Assembly (NCBI GenBank): GCA_019454045.1
Contig: SKCR01006509.1
Location: 163,945 to 227,944 of the forward strand
DNA: 64,000 nucleotides
DNA from: Zanthoxylum bungeanum
Taxonomy: Eukaryota > Streptophyta > Magnoliopsida > Sapindales > Rutaceae
Reading direction: 5' to 3'
Shown here piece by piece: positions 44,690-57,413 of the stretch (the first letter of the stretch is position 1; every line of letters begins with the position of its first letter). The notes beneath the pieces are model-generated. The model ran no database searches. It was not told the origin of the DNA and saw nothing but the letters and a program-made list of their open reading frames with translations. The position numbers and the translations under genes are program-made.

Positions 44690-45110
44690 TTGGGTCTTCC
44701 GCCAATTCTCTTGGTGACTGTTCAGTCTTCTTTCCCTCAGGCAAATACAGCTTCAATCTGTCAACATTAATTGGCTCATTGCACTTCTCTTCAAATCTGG
44801 CAATCTCACTACCTTGTTTCCCAATTTCTGAATGGCTATCCTGTCTTTTCTGCTTACTTCTTCCGAGGATTCCCCGATGGTCTTTCTATTCTGATTGTAA
44901 AACTTTCTGTTATCGGCCATACCGGGTACGGTCAGACTGGCCACAACATTAGTCAGGACTTGCAACATCTCAATAATTTCAGTTACTTTAATCTCCAATT
45001 GATCCAGGCAGGATCTCTCGTTTGCTAATTTGCTCATGTTGACTGACGGTCTCTTGACGAGTCTCTCTGCTTTCCTAACCCAACGGGAATCTATGATGGC
45101 TTTTAACACA
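44690..45110 (-). pseudogene. Collapsed gag-pol of element H (gag N-terminus, gag C-terminus, integrase tail)
   Basis: A 118-codon minus-strand frame (45109-44753) starts with the Tat gag start (IIDSRWVRKAERLVKRPSVN, CLDQLEIKVTEIIEMLQVLT). At ADNRKFYNQNRKTIGESSEE it jumps to a piece from the end of gag, compare 2130-2180. At about residue 93 it jumps to the integrase tail (LGNKVVRLPDL). After one shift, EPINVDRLKLYLPEGKK completes the tail. Everything between is deleted. The short frame is open and could be translated, but whether it is used is unknown. Downstream to 44410 there is only noncoding sequence. Confidence 0.8.
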
Positions 45111-45783
45111 AAAGGGGGTTAGCATGATGCGTGTATGCATGAGTGCATGTCATGTATGCGATGTATGGAAAAATAAGCTTATAAAATAATTTGCACTAAT
45201 TGGCCCATTATCATTTTAAAGCATTCAATCATTATTGCGCGGTGCAAATTGTCCCAGTTGAAAAGGCCCAACAAGCTCATACTTTTGCGATAACATAACT
45301 AAACAACTTCAAATAATAAGAGGCCTAAACACAAACTGGCCCATCGGCATTTTAGAAATTTGGCCTAATTGTCAAAATGACATGAACTTGTCCCAGTTTA
45401 AATGGCCCAACGAGTTCACATCTTTTGACAAAGAGTCCAACTGAATCTAAATGACGACGATCCAAAAACAAGCATAATCAAATATTTTCTAAGGGTCATG
45501 CAACTAAGGTTCAAATGTAGGTTTTAGGAATGTAAACAAAGGCTCGCTGACGAAGGATTGTTCACAACTAGGACTCCCCACTCAAGGGTTCAAGCGACCA
45601 AGTGAACGATTATCTAGGTGCCTTCACAGCTTTTCCCCGAAGGGTAGTGAGTGAAGGAAGACACCAAACCATCACCTAGCCTTAACAATGCATTTGATTA
45701 AACTCCCTAAACCCACAGTAGTCATGATTAATTAAAGCACAAATCTAAACATTACAGGACATTATTTCGGAGCTGATTCTCTA
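45111..45783 (-). other. Leader of element H, no gene
   Basis: Noncoding stretch between primer-binding site and gag. It shares phrases with the leader of element G (3180-4190), for example 'cactcaagggttcaagcgaccaa' split over 45580-45603 against 3975-3998. Confidence 0.6.
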
Positions 45784-45801
45784 TCCCCAGTGGAGTCGCC
45801 A
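45784..45801 (-). promoter_or_regulatory. Primer-binding site of element H
   Basis: Minus strand TGGCGACTCCACTGGGGA, three bases from the LTR. Ogre/Tat elements use a tRNA-Arg-type site of this form. Confidence 0.8.
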
Positions 45802-45804
45802 GAC

Positions 45805-48659
45805 TGTAGACAACAGAAACTGGACGACGCTGTTCCGGGCTCGCGGCCCGGTTGGGAGTACGGAGTAGCCCGCGGGGGACTAAACCGGAGAAATAAAATG
45901 GAGTCGCCACCCGGTGTGAACCGGGAAAATGATTTAAGGCCGCAGTCACCCCTCGCAAGGGAAGACCTCAAACCGTTGGGTTCGGAATGGTCCCTTACTT
46001 ATGCCATTTGTGATGATATGATTTGTGCAATAAACTAACCGAATCTATTCAACATTCATGCTCAATGGTACTTAGATCTAACATGCTTTCATCCAAACAA
46101 CTTCACGCAATATAACACAACGAGCATATTGAACCATTAAACAAAGTAAACAAATACTAATTAAACATAACATAAACTAAACGAAACATCATGCATAAAG
46201 AATGAAGAAACAACATGCCTAAATAACACAATCATGCTTTGAAAATTAAATAACAAGACTAAATTAAATCATGCTTAAGAAATAAATAACATACTAGCAA
46301 CCTAATCATGCTCAAATACAAGGTTTGAGTGGAATGAAACATATGAATCTTTCGAGTGGTACGGGGCATTGTATCCCGAGTGCAAACCATATTACCGTCC
46401 ATTCGGATTCGGCTATGGAATTTATGTCCGGGTTTCCATCCAATATACCACAAAAAGAACACATATTTCATTCACCCGAAATCACATCATACACTAATTC
46501 ACAATACTCATGCGAAATAAAATAATAAAATAACTAAAAATAAAGGATAATAAATAAAAGGGTGCCCTCAGGTCTTACCTTTTACGTCGCTTTCCGGGAG
46601 TGCGTTCCACGGTGCCGGAAGGGATATCATTTTGCTGTTTTCACTGGTCCGCTGTTTCTACTATTTTCACAGGTTCACTGTTTTCTCTGTTTTCACTGGT
46701 CCACTATTTTCAACTCAATTTTCAGGCTCTCTCTCGGGGATTATTTTTGGGCCACGGCTGCTGTTTTGGGCTCGGTTTGTAAGGGTTTCAGTGGCAGTTT
46801 GGGGCAGTTTTGGGGTGAAAGGTTACTGTTTAGGCGTTGAAGTGGTGCAGTGAGCTGGTGCGTGGTCAGGGGCAGTGAAGGGGCGGTTCGGTGAATGGGA
46901 TGTGTGCATGAAGTTACTGGATGGAGTGTGGAGCTGTGCGTGAAGGCTTGCTGGCTGTGTTTAGGGTATGTACGTGAGCGTGTATCATGGATGTGGTTGT
47001 GTCGATGATGAAGGTTAGCGATAGAGGGTGCCCCCCTGGACGTGAAGGGCCGTAGGGTTAGGTGTAGAGGCTGGGACGTGAGGTGAGGCAACTGTTGAGG
47101 GACTGGTGACATGTTCAAGCAGTGCATGAGGGCTGCTAGTTACGTATGGGGCTGTGCATGGGTTCTTTGAGTGGATGGAGATAGGTGAGTCGTGAGCAAT
47201 AGGTGCGTGAAGGTGCAAGGCGATTGATGATGAGGGTTTAACGTGGCTGGCAGTGTGGATGGGCAGTTACCATGAAGTTGAATGGGCTGACTTAGCTTAG
47301 GTTATTGACAATGGGGCTAGGGGGCGTGAAGGCAGTAGGTCTGTTTGGTGAGGGAAATGGCGTGATGAAGGGTTTCTTGGTACTGCAGGGGGTGTTGGCT
47401 CTCGGCATGAAGAGTGGTAGGGAGAATGGACTGTTAAGGGTTTGTTATGTGTTCAGGCGTGAAGGAACATGGTTGCACTGGCTAGGGCGTTTAGTAAGGC
47501 AGTGGCTTATGGTGCATGGGCAGTGCAGTGGCTTGCATGTGGATTTGGCAGTGTAAATGCGTGAGTTTGGAAGGATTTTGGAGGAGCTTTCAGCGTGAAT
47601 GTTGGCTGCTGTGGAGGAGGTATTATGAGCAATGGATTGAAGAGATTTTTGAGAGTTCTATGGATGCTTGTGGGTGCGTGAAAGTGCTGTAGAGAGACGG
47701 CATCCAAGGGCTGTGGGTTAATGCATGGCAGTGAAGGTTGGTCTGCTGGTTGAAGGGTGTGTGTATGGTGTCTCGGTTCTTCACGTCATGGCAGTGAGGG
47801 TGATAGGGTTTCGGCAGTGGCCAAGTGCTGTGTTTAAGGTGCGTGAAGATCTGTGGGCGTTTGATGGTGGTGAGAGGCGTGAAGATGTTGATGAAGATGG
47901 GAGATGCGTGAGGGCTGTGTTCGTTGGAGTGTAATGATGCCGTGAGTGATGAGGATGATGATGGTGTGTGGAAGAAGTGAAGGTCCCGATGAGAAGAGCA
48001 GCTGGTCTAGCTTATAGTGGACTGATTGAGGGTTATTGATGAGTTATGGGTGTGCAGAATGGTCATGGAGGATATTGTTTGTTTGTTGTTTGGAAAGAAT
48101 TAGGTGGGTGGTTCACGTGAATGTGGAGGAATTATTGTTATTGAAATGGTGAAAGGTGGCAGATGGAGTTGTAGTGAAATGGGTTTCTTTACGTGGGGTG
48201 ATGGGTAGTGGTTTTCTTGCTTCGTTTGTTTGTGATTTGTAGTTTAGTGCTTGTTTTGTTTATGAAGGATTGGCTGGGCATGTGAGGGATTTGGCTTTTT
48301 GGTTTGTAGGGCACGTGAATGATGGAAGGAAAAGATGATGTGGGGTATGGTGTTTATATTAATGAAGGGTAAGTGGATGGAATTTCGTTGCATGGAAGTC
48401 GAAGGGGCACATGCATGGAAAGTTTAAGAGAGATGATAGGCGTGAGAAAGAGCGAGGATAAGGTTTCCGGCGGAGGATGAATTTTGAAACGGAAACTGGA
48501 CGAACAAACCAGAAGCAAAACAAGCGAATTAGATCCACAAAATGTCAATTCTTGACTTTCCCTTTCCGACGACCGCTTTCCGCAACTTCCGCAACTAAAA
48601 AGTAGTGCCTTCATACGAGGCTCATCATTGGACTGATATGCAAAAATGCAATGCCTACA
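45805..48659 (-). repeat. 5' LTR of element H
   Basis: 2855 bp, TGTAGACAACAG...AATGCCTACA. Pairs with 37446-40307. Differences are few and scattered, for example near 38025 against 46388, and a 2-bp deletion near 47785. Confidence 0.95.
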
Positions 48660-48664
48660 CCAAT

Positions 48665-49242
48665 ACTCTACGATTCTCAATATGCCCAGCATTGGCGTAC
48701 ACAGAACCGGTTAGAGTCATGGACGACCTCAACTAAAGCATATTGATTGTCGTAAGCATTAGCGGTGCAAGTCTCAGGTTAAGACCATATACACCTACCC
48801 TGATGTCGGACTCCCATAGACACATAGTCATAATACCAATGGGATTCCGAGGGGTCTATCCAAAGCGAAGCTGTTTCCCGTACCATCGGTGAAACACAAC
48901 CTCCTATCGCACTTGCATAAGTATCCAATACTTTATATATGAGAACTATGCCGTTGTGCCCTCACAACGCGCACAAGTGCAATACTAGCCTATTCCGCAT
49001 TATCGATGTCCAGTCTCGATAATACTCCGGCTAGGGATATTTAATGATTAATCCTTCATGGACTGATACTGTCTCATATCATTCTCAATCCAGAAACTAA
49101 TCATAGGGACCTCTCTTCATTTATATATCTAAGGTGATCTAATCACAAATGATGAGAGTGCAATTCCTTGTCACATAGTTAATTTGTACAACAACACTAT
49201 GATCTGTACAAATAGTGACGCTATGGGTCATATTATCCAACA
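48665..49242 (-). repeat. 3' LTR of copia-A, second part
   Basis: Continues the LTR interrupted by element H and aligns with 56578-57156. It ends TTATCCAACA at 49242, next to the polypurine tract. Confidence 0.93.
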
Positions 49243-49255
49243 ATCTCCCACTTGG
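49243..49255 (-). promoter_or_regulatory. Polypurine tract of copia-A
   Basis: Minus strand CCAAGTGGGAGAT, identical in form to that of copia-B. Confidence 0.85.
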
Positions 49256-52100
49256 CACATAGCGAGTCACTCAAGTGTCGAACACCCGAACTATGTACGG
49301 TTTGCTCAAATTGCTGAGGAAAGGTTTTCGTCAGCGGATTTGATGATTATCGTCTGACGCGATTTATACGATCATCACATCGCCACGATGTATGATCCGA
49401 ACGAATCAGATGAATATAGAAGTATATATCTGGATCGTCGATGAGACCTTTAATTCTTTAGCCTTATGCTGACGCCTAGCTCAGCTGCTAACAGAACTAT
49501 ATCTAATCTAATTAGATTTATTATCGACCCAAATGGCTTCTATTGCTGCCTCAGCCGCAGCAATAATCTGCATTTGTTGTTTATTCGGCAACAGTATCTT
49601 GCTCGGAAGATTTCCAGCTCACTGTCTCGTTATTTAAACTTTATAGTACCGCAGTATTTAACTGTTTGGAAACTTGCGGTAGTGATCCCAGTCACTTCAA
49701 GTTCTCCTTCTCCATAGTTTTAGACATCATCTTTAGTTCTCTAAGATACTAACAGATGTTCTTAATTTCAATCCAGTGACTAACACTTGGATTGACTGAT
49801 TGTGACTCCATATGCTCAAAGCGTATGAGACACCATATCAAGTACATTTTAAATGTACAATTTCCCAGAGAGTGTTAACAACTCCAAATCTATCCCAGTA
49901 GATCTTTATTCCTTGAATAAAGGTTGTTACTCCCCAGAATTCTACGGAGAATTTCTATGAAAGAATATCTAGAAGCCAAGCTTTCACCAATTGCTTTATT
50001 GGGAATTTCACTGTCAGTGCGCTCCCACTAACCTCCTTATATACACAAGAATCATTTCGTTTTGAATTAAATCATAAACCATTATGATTACATCAAAACG
50101 ACAGTTCCAAGAACCTTATGCTTGCTCCAATCCAACATGGATCGAATAACCCGCAAACCTTGTTTGTCGGTTATACATAATCGTCAGGATGTTGAAAATA
50201 TCCTCCAAAAGGTTTCCTTTTCAGGAAAGCGATTTTGATCTTTAACTGACACATTTCATAAATGTACAGTTCTCAGCAAGCCTTTCCAAATGGATTTACC
50301 ATGGCAATAGGTAAAAGGTTGAACTGTAATCAACACAATGTTGATAACGATACCTTTCCGTCACAAGCCTAGCTTTGTACGTTGGTATGTTGCCATTCAT
50401 GTATGTCTTCCTTGAAGACGTTTACAGTACCAATAGGCACAATGCCTTGCGGTACAACAACTAGTATCCAAACATAGTTGTTATACATGGTATCCATTTC
50501 GGACTCATGGCATTTTGCCATGATAGGGAGTCGATACCTTGTATCACTTCCTCAAAACGTAGTCGGTTGATATACCTTCATAAGATTGACATCTTTATGA
50601 GGTTAGATCAGAAATCCATACCCCAGGTTGTTTTCTGACTCTTTCCGATCTACCCGGTTCTTGTGTATTCGAAGATTGGATTAATGGTACAGATTCATCA
50701 TTGATGAACTATTTATGTTCCATTACGGACTTCGTGCCTTGAATAGTATTACTCCGATTTTCATCGAGTATACTGTCCTCCCACTTACCACTGCATATTG
50801 GTATTCCTCTCAGGAAAACCGCATGGTGAGCAACAATCATATTGTTCCCATGTGAGATATTTAAGTACTATACTTATGGTTTTCCCTAGGATAACCTATA
50901 ATTGGCACTTATCCAATTTGGGTTCTAGTTTGGTATCATCCAAACGTTGTGCCTTGCATACCCAAATTATTAGGAATGAGAAACCCTGTTTCTTTCCTGT
51001 TCATATCCTATATGATATCTGTCAAACAGATTTATATGGAACCTTATTCTAAATAAGTTTTGCACTGTTAATACATATCTGTTGAAGGAAATGGTAGCTC
51101 AGAGCGACTCGTGATAAACCTTATCATGTCCAACAAAATTCGGTTTTTAGTTCGGACACATCGTCAAACTGACATGTCTCGGGAGGAGTCCTCATCTGAA
51201 AGAATACTATACTCTTTCATGTATATTTGAAACTTACTGCTTAAGTATTTTCCATTACGGTCTTACCGTGACGGCATAATACTATAGTCGATCTGTTAAT
51301 CTACTTCGTGTCGAAACCCTAATAGTTTCCGATCTGTGTTCTTCAAAAGAAACACATAACCATAACGTGATGCCACATCCGTTAAGGTCACGAAATATTC
51401 ATGTTCACATCTAGCCTAGCTAGATATGGGCCCACTAACTTCACCATGAATAGGGCTAACAGATCGGTGGCACTTACACTATTACCAAGTAAACAGTGTT
51501 TTAGGTACTTTACCTAATAAACTAGATTCGTAGACTTATTTGAATAGTCAAATCAGTCCTAGTACCCACTCTTCAAAAGTGCGGATATACGAGTCTTGTT
51601 TAATTCTGTCCTAGACAACAATGCCACAAATAAGTCTCTACTGATCAAATCAATTTGAGCTATTTATTTGTCATTTTATATGTTTGAGATTTTAATTATA
51701 TTCAAAATATAAATTCTGTTATTCACATCTAATGTGTTTATCTCAGTATCATCTTTATATAATGAAACACTTAGTGTTCTAAATATAAAGGTTTATCCAC
51801 AATGGATTAAACACTGATATAGAGATAATGTCTCTAGTCAAACTAGTTACCTTTATAACAGTTCCTAATTTAAGTACACACCCGAAGGGTAGTTCCTAAA
51901 CTTAGGTATCTACGGTCGAAACAGCGACTTTCGTCCCGTTTCCGATTCGCAGAGCAATCTCAGCTTGAAGTCAGTATCTTGTTCAAAGCAGATTCTGAAC
52001 ATCAATACATTTTTTATGTACCACACTAAGTATTTAAAATCTAATTTCAATACTAGTAGTGAACATAACTTTGACAAACATTTTTAAAGTAAGAGCCTTG
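49256..52100 (-). pseudogene. Shredded polyprotein of copia-A (integrase, RT, RNase H)
   Basis: No frame exceeds about 85 codons, but minus-strand landmarks match copia-B in order. Landmarks are LTKTFPQQFEQTVHSSGVRH (about 49275-49340, RNase H end), RFD...VYDLIQNE...LVGAH (about 50000-50100, RT), FEEVIQGIDSLSWQNAM (about 50510-50580, RT start), and the pre-integrase words KTRI...LLKSGY (about 51560-51600). Stops and shifts occur every few tens of codons. The decay is much deeper than in its LTRs. Confidence 0.75.
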
Positions 52101-52900
52101 CCCTTTCTTTAATTCCTTCGTGTCTGCCATATCCAGATGGTAGTCACTTTGGGATATGTCAATTATCCTTTTCAATATTTCAGGAACCTTAGGCCAAGCC
52201 TTGGGTTTTTAGAATATCGAAACGATGTGCACCTCGTGCTACATGCCCAATTGCAAACTTTGACTTTATTTTCTCCTCTAGAATAGTCAATTAATTCTCC
52301 AAGAATTATAAATTGCAATTTTAATACTTCTTAAATCTAAAATTAGATTTATGACAAGTATATTAAATTAAGCACTAAAGTCATCATCACATAAATCTTC
52401 CAAAGATTTATGCTCTACTTATTTGCTTAATTTTGGGCTTAAGGTATAATAAGTTATTTTATCAAATAAAGTAACCTATTATTTATTCCCAATTTGAAAA
52501 TTAAATCATTTAAAATATTTTAATCCCAGATTATATTTTAAATATCCAACTTTTCAATTCTTTTCTTGATTTCAATAGTCCAACTATTTAATCAATGATT
52601 AGTGGTACTATATATTATAATGATTATAATAGTCCAACTATATAATCAAATATAATCCAAATTAATTAACCTCAATTACATTGATTACTATAATCCAATT
52701 ATAAAATCAACTGTAAACTGAAATTAATTAATTCAAATATATTGATTAATATAATCCAATTATATATAATCAACTATAATACAGTCCAACTGTTTATTAA
52801 AACAACATTTAAATATTAGTCCAACTAACATTTAATATACGACGAAATAATGTTAATGAGCGCGTATGGCGAGTAATTGAACGAATATTGCAAATTCAAT
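52100..52900 (-). repeat. AT-rich degenerate direct repeats in place of copia-A gag
   Basis: Only weak traces of gag remain near 52090-52260. From about 52560 to 52830 the sequence is a degenerate repeat of about 62 bp with phrases 'tataatccaattata', 'atagtccaactat' and 'aattaattaa'. It holds no reading frame. Confidence 0.5.
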
Positions 52901-55059
52901 TCTTGCCTCCCACTATTTTTCGGCGAGCCTCTAACCCTCTGTCGAGTACTCGGGAAACCGTGTTTCCTAGTGGGCTAGGATCCCGTTAAATATCACACAA
53001 TCTTGACTTTGGCCAACAAATTGTATGATAATTAACTAGGTAGATCTCTAAGATCAATTGGATCTAATCCAATTCCTAGATCCAGTAGGTGGACATCCAA
53101 GTGAAACATATATCTTATATATGCCTATATATCTAATATATACCCTAACCTTTTTCCTCTGAATCAACTAGGCCTTGGCTTTGGCACAACAAACCTAATG
53201 ATCCCAGTCAAGCGCGGACCCATTGACCATGGAAGCTTCGTAATCAATGTCGATGGACAAGAAGTGGTCTTGACTTTGGCCAACAAACCACAACTTGGAC
53301 AAGACACCAATATGGAACAAAGCCTCGTGATTCAAACACATCTTCGACGGACAAGGGCTTGACTTTGGCCAACAACCCATGCCAATCTAGGATCTTGAGC
53401 AAGAATCACTCAATGGAAGGAAAAGACGCATGATATTTTTTGAGGGCTTTTCGCGTGCAAATTGGCTACCAATTTAATTATCTTTGTTAAGGTCTCATCA
53501 TCATACACCCTTAAACATGCATTCTAAATACATAATAAAGCAGTATGAAAATAAATAATAATGATATGCGGATGGATACTTAACACATTGATCCTAGATC
53601 AAATCTCTCCCTTTCTCACTCAAGCTAGCACTTGTATTACTTCTACCCGTTACACTACACTTCTAAAGAAACCTCATTTACATTGAGGGGAATAGGTGAG
53701 AAGAGAATACAAAGAGAATAGAGGTGATAAGGCTGGACACGCAGGTCCAATTTAATAAATCGAATTTATTACAACAATTTCCAAAATTGCCCCACCCGAC
53801 TAATATCCATCCGATATACATTATTCATTCATCACAACCACGTATTCACACAAAAGCATGCTATCAATCAATCTAATCAAATTAATTAATCTGATAATTA
53901 TGTGATCATCCAATGTTCAAACAACGATTTGATTTTGCTCGAGTCAAACTCGTTTTTGCGAATAAGTACTCAAAGTACGAATTCATGAATTAAATTAAAC
54001 TACATCATTAAATCCAATTTAACATGTATTTAATACTAATTCACTATTCAATTCCAAATTAAATATTACACTTTATTTAATAAACCTTTAACGACTTAAA
54101 TTCCAAATTTAATCGCTTCGGGTCTCAAAGCCCGATTAACGTCCAACGTCAATTCAATTCAAGTCTAATGGGCTTTAATTAATTTCTTTAAGGCGTGGGC
54201 TTCGGCAACCAAAGCCCAATCAAGGAGTAACCCCATAAGCCCAGAAATCAATTTAGGCCCATTAGGCCCAATTAAACTTTAAAGGTTTATAAGTTGCATT
54301 TGGGCTTTATGGTAGTGGTTTTGGGCCCAATTGGATCCAATCCATTTGGCCTAAACCCAACTTGATAAAATCAAGCCCAATAAGCCCAATTACAACTTAA
54401 TAAGCCCAAATCCAATTTAAAGGCCTAATTCATTAAATTACACAAATCCAATTTCGCAATTTAATTACCTAAAGTGCATTACATGATTAATCACCCAAAT
54501 CAATATTTCAAAACATCAAATTAGTCCAATTAATCATGTTCATTATCATCATCACATGTCCAACACATAAATGAAAAAATCAAACCCATTACATGCTTTA
54601 AAGCTCTCGGCCAAAGGAGGGATTTTGTGTCCGATTTGGTTTCAATCCAATCGAACCCACAATCGACATTAAATCAACATCCTAAATGATTTCCAATACA
54701 TCCAATGTTCAAAAATCAAAATACCAAGACATTTAAGGGCATCATCCAATTCGGCCAACATGATTAATTTGGGGATTTTATGTTCAATTCAAAATCAATC
54801 CAAGTTTTCAAATTACATTATCCTTAATGATTCTAACTCATCCAATGAATCAAAATCAAAAAATTCCAAGAACTCCAAATAGCATACACATTCGGCCAAC
54901 AATACATTTTTGGGGAAATAATTCCAATCATTTTTCAACAAATTGTCCAACCAAAATGCAATTAGACATGTTATAAGCATACTCAAACATCAATTTATTC
55001 AAATCATGCTCAAACAATTTACCCAATTTTAAGCCCTATTTTTCATGCTTGAACCTATA
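52901..55059 (-). other. Leader of copia-A, no gene
   Basis: Reverse-complement counterpart of 18840-20990. The element-strand motif TTGGCCAAAGTCAAG appears (as its complement) at about 53002, 53267 and 53368, with a variant near 53167. Phrases with 'ggcccaat' fill 54170-54430. The frame at 53195-53380 is covered by the motif repeats and is not a gene. Confidence 0.65.
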
Positions 55060-55072
55060 GCTCTTGATGCCA
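55060..55072 (-). promoter_or_regulatory. Primer-binding site of copia-A
   Basis: Minus strand TGGCATCAAGAGC, a decayed form of the initiator-tRNA-Met site, one base from the LTR. Confidence 0.75.
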
Positions 55073-55073
55073 T

Positions 55074-57156
55074 TGTTAGGTTTATATCTAGGTCCCAAGA
55101 TCAAACAAGCAATGAAATACATGTGTGAATACATCAACGGAGGTAGCGGAATACTCAATCGATCGGTGAGAGACGGAAGCAAGCAAAACAAAACTTGAAA
55201 AACCCCACTGCCAATGGATCGAACTGTAGTGATGTTGCCACTGTTTTGGCTTCAAATTTGGTCCTTCGTCAAGCTCCAAGCTTCGTCGAACGGATCCCGC
55301 CTCATGGGTGAACCTCCCTAACACCTTCGCAAGTCTCGTAAGTGTGCTAGCACTTGTGTTTTGCAACAAAAACCACTCATGCTTCCCTGAAGCTCACGGC
55401 AGTGAGCTGTGAAGAAGAAGAGAAAACAGCCCTTTTTGGCGTGAGAAAGAGAGAAGAAGTGAATGAGAAGTGTTATGGTTGACTTATTAATTGAATTACC
55501 AAAAAATGCTTTATATATTTTCCAAAAAAATAAAGCATTTACCATTTAATTTATTAAATAAAGTAAATGGTAATGGCTCTCTCAAACCACCACACTATTC
55601 CCACAACACCCATCACTATTCAATGTCACTTTATAAAGTGACTTGATGTGTGTCTATCAATCAATCAATCACATCAATCAATCAACACTCAAAGTGACTT
55701 TTGATTTGACGCTTGATGTGACGAATGATTTGACGCTTGATGTGACTTGCGTCGCCGCAATCGAATTCGAAATACGAATGCGCTCGCAATCACACTCGGG
55801 CTCGGGTTCACTAATTCCAATTAGCGATTTTCCGTCGCGTCGTAATTAAATGATTACGCCTAGCGAATTCACTATTCACGTCGCTAACGAATTAATTCTA
55901 AATTAATTCGTTCGCCCGAATTAAAATCTAATTTTAATTCCGCGTCGAAATCTAATTTCATTTAATATATAATATATTAATTTACCGATTAATTCCAAAT
56001 TAATCATTCTCTCTCTCTAGACGATATTTTATCCCAGATAAAATATCTCCGTAATTAATCCTAGATTAATTTTCTCTCTCTTCTATATAATCCCAGATTA
56101 TAATGAGTGCGAGTTATGCGTCATCGGTGGATTATTGGGAAGCGACCCATGAGATCCCCCGATAAGTTGCGGCAAGTAAATACGGTCGTCGGAGTATCCG
56201 AATCACGTACGTACCAGTACTACGTTCTACCGATTTACGAGACAAGGCCGGCTTCTAGCAAAGCACAAGTCTACCCAATTCTCCGGTCATATTCATCTAA
56301 GAATATTTAAGATCTATATCAAGCGTAGTATACCAAGTATTGTGTATATCGGCCCAGTATCGGATAGTCACGTGCTAGGGCTGGGGCTGGATAAGTGTCT
56401 GCCCCGTCCGAAGCACATGTCGGATGTCTGGTAACTAGTCTCTATAATCGGATATACATGACCTTGTCATAATATCCCGATGGCCGGCCAGCACTTAAGA
56501 GCACTAATACCGTATCCTGCGTGACATCATCTCCACTATGACTGGAGTGATACTTCCGTCTTGACATCACACCCAATACTCTACGATTCTCAATATACCC
56601 AGCATTGGCGTACAAGAACCGGTTAGAGTCCTGGACGACCTCAACTAAAGCATATTGATTGTCGTAAGCATTAGCGGTGCAAGTCTCAGGTTAAGACCAA
56701 ATACACCTACCCTGATGTCGGACTCCCATAGACACATAGTCATAATACCAATGGGATTCCGAGGGGTCTATCCAGAGCGAAGCTGTTTCCCGTACCATCG
56801 GTGAAACACAACCTCCTATCGCACTTGCATAAGTATCCAATACTTAAATATATGAGAACTATGCCGTTGTGCCCTCACAACGCGCACAAGTGCAATACTA
56901 GCCTATTCCGCATTATCGATGTCCAGTCTCGATAATACTACGGCTAGGGATATTTAATGATTAATCCTTCGTGGACTGATACTGTCTCATATCATTCTCA
57001 ATCCAGGAACTAATCATATGGACCTCTCTTCATTTATATATCTAAGGTGATCTAATCACAAATGATGAGAGTGCAATTTCCTTGTCACATAGTTAATTTG
57101 TACAACAACACTATGATCTGTACAAATAGTGACGCTATGGGTCATATTATCCAACA
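55074..57156 (-). repeat. 5' LTR of copia-A, with the empty site of element H
   Basis: 2083 bp, TGTTAGGTTT...TTATCCAACA. CCAAT at 56573-56577 is followed directly by ACTCTACG, showing the sequence before element H inserted in the sister LTR. The inverted-repeat series is repeated at about 55810-56100. Confidence 0.95.
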
Positions 57157-57413
57157 TGGACCGCAGCTATAGTAAACACAAACAAAGTTAACACGCATTA
57201 TTTTCCATTATGGCTAACTTCCTCCTTATTAAATCCTCTGTGTATGATATTCATACGCTATGCCGAGGCACAGAAGAATCTAGGGTAAACAAGATAATGT
57301 AAAATATGCCATTTAATCCAAATTTTTGTTAAATGAACAATGCATCTTTTATTTTATAATAACGAATTTTGTTTACACATTGCATTGTAGCTCTTATGGC
57401 ATATATCCCAACA
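57157..57413 (-). repeat. LTR E, right part
   Basis: Continuation of 34101-35929 beyond the copia-A target duplication. Ends TATATCCCAACA at 57413, giving the LTR start TGTTGGGATATATGCC on the minus strand. Confidence 0.7.

Larger units (their letters stand above)
37441..48664 (-). mobile_element. Tat/Ogre-like element 'H' with CCAAT target duplication, carrying a LOG-like frame
   Basis: A minus-strand element in the copia-A 3' LTR. The 5' LTR is 45805-48659, primer-binding site 45784-45801, gag/integrase remnant 44690-45110, conserved motif 44301-44314, LOG-like frame 43095-43717, tandem repeats 40920-42190 and 40455-40800, polypurine tract 40308-40321, and 3' LTR 37446-40307. CCAAT is at 37441-37445 and 48660-48664, and the unoccupied site is at 56573-56577 in the sister LTR. 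LTRs are nearly identical over 2.86 kb, so insertion is recent. It has no RT, RNase H or integrase core and must have used another element's enzymes. Confidence 0.93.
35925..57161 (-). mobile_element. Ty1/copia element 'copia-A' with TGGAC target duplication
   Basis: A minus-strand element of the same family as copia-B. The 5' LTR is 55074-57156 and the 3' LTR is 35930-37445 plus 48665-49242, split by element H. TGGAC lies at 35925-35929 and 57157-57161. The polypurine tract is at 49243-49255 and the primer-binding site at 55060-55072. The internal part (49256-55059) has shredded RNase H, RT, integrase and pre-integrase remnants, with gag largely replaced by AT-rich repeats. LTRs remain alike while the body has no frame longer than about 85 codons, so it was probably mobilised in trans. 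Confidence 0.93.
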
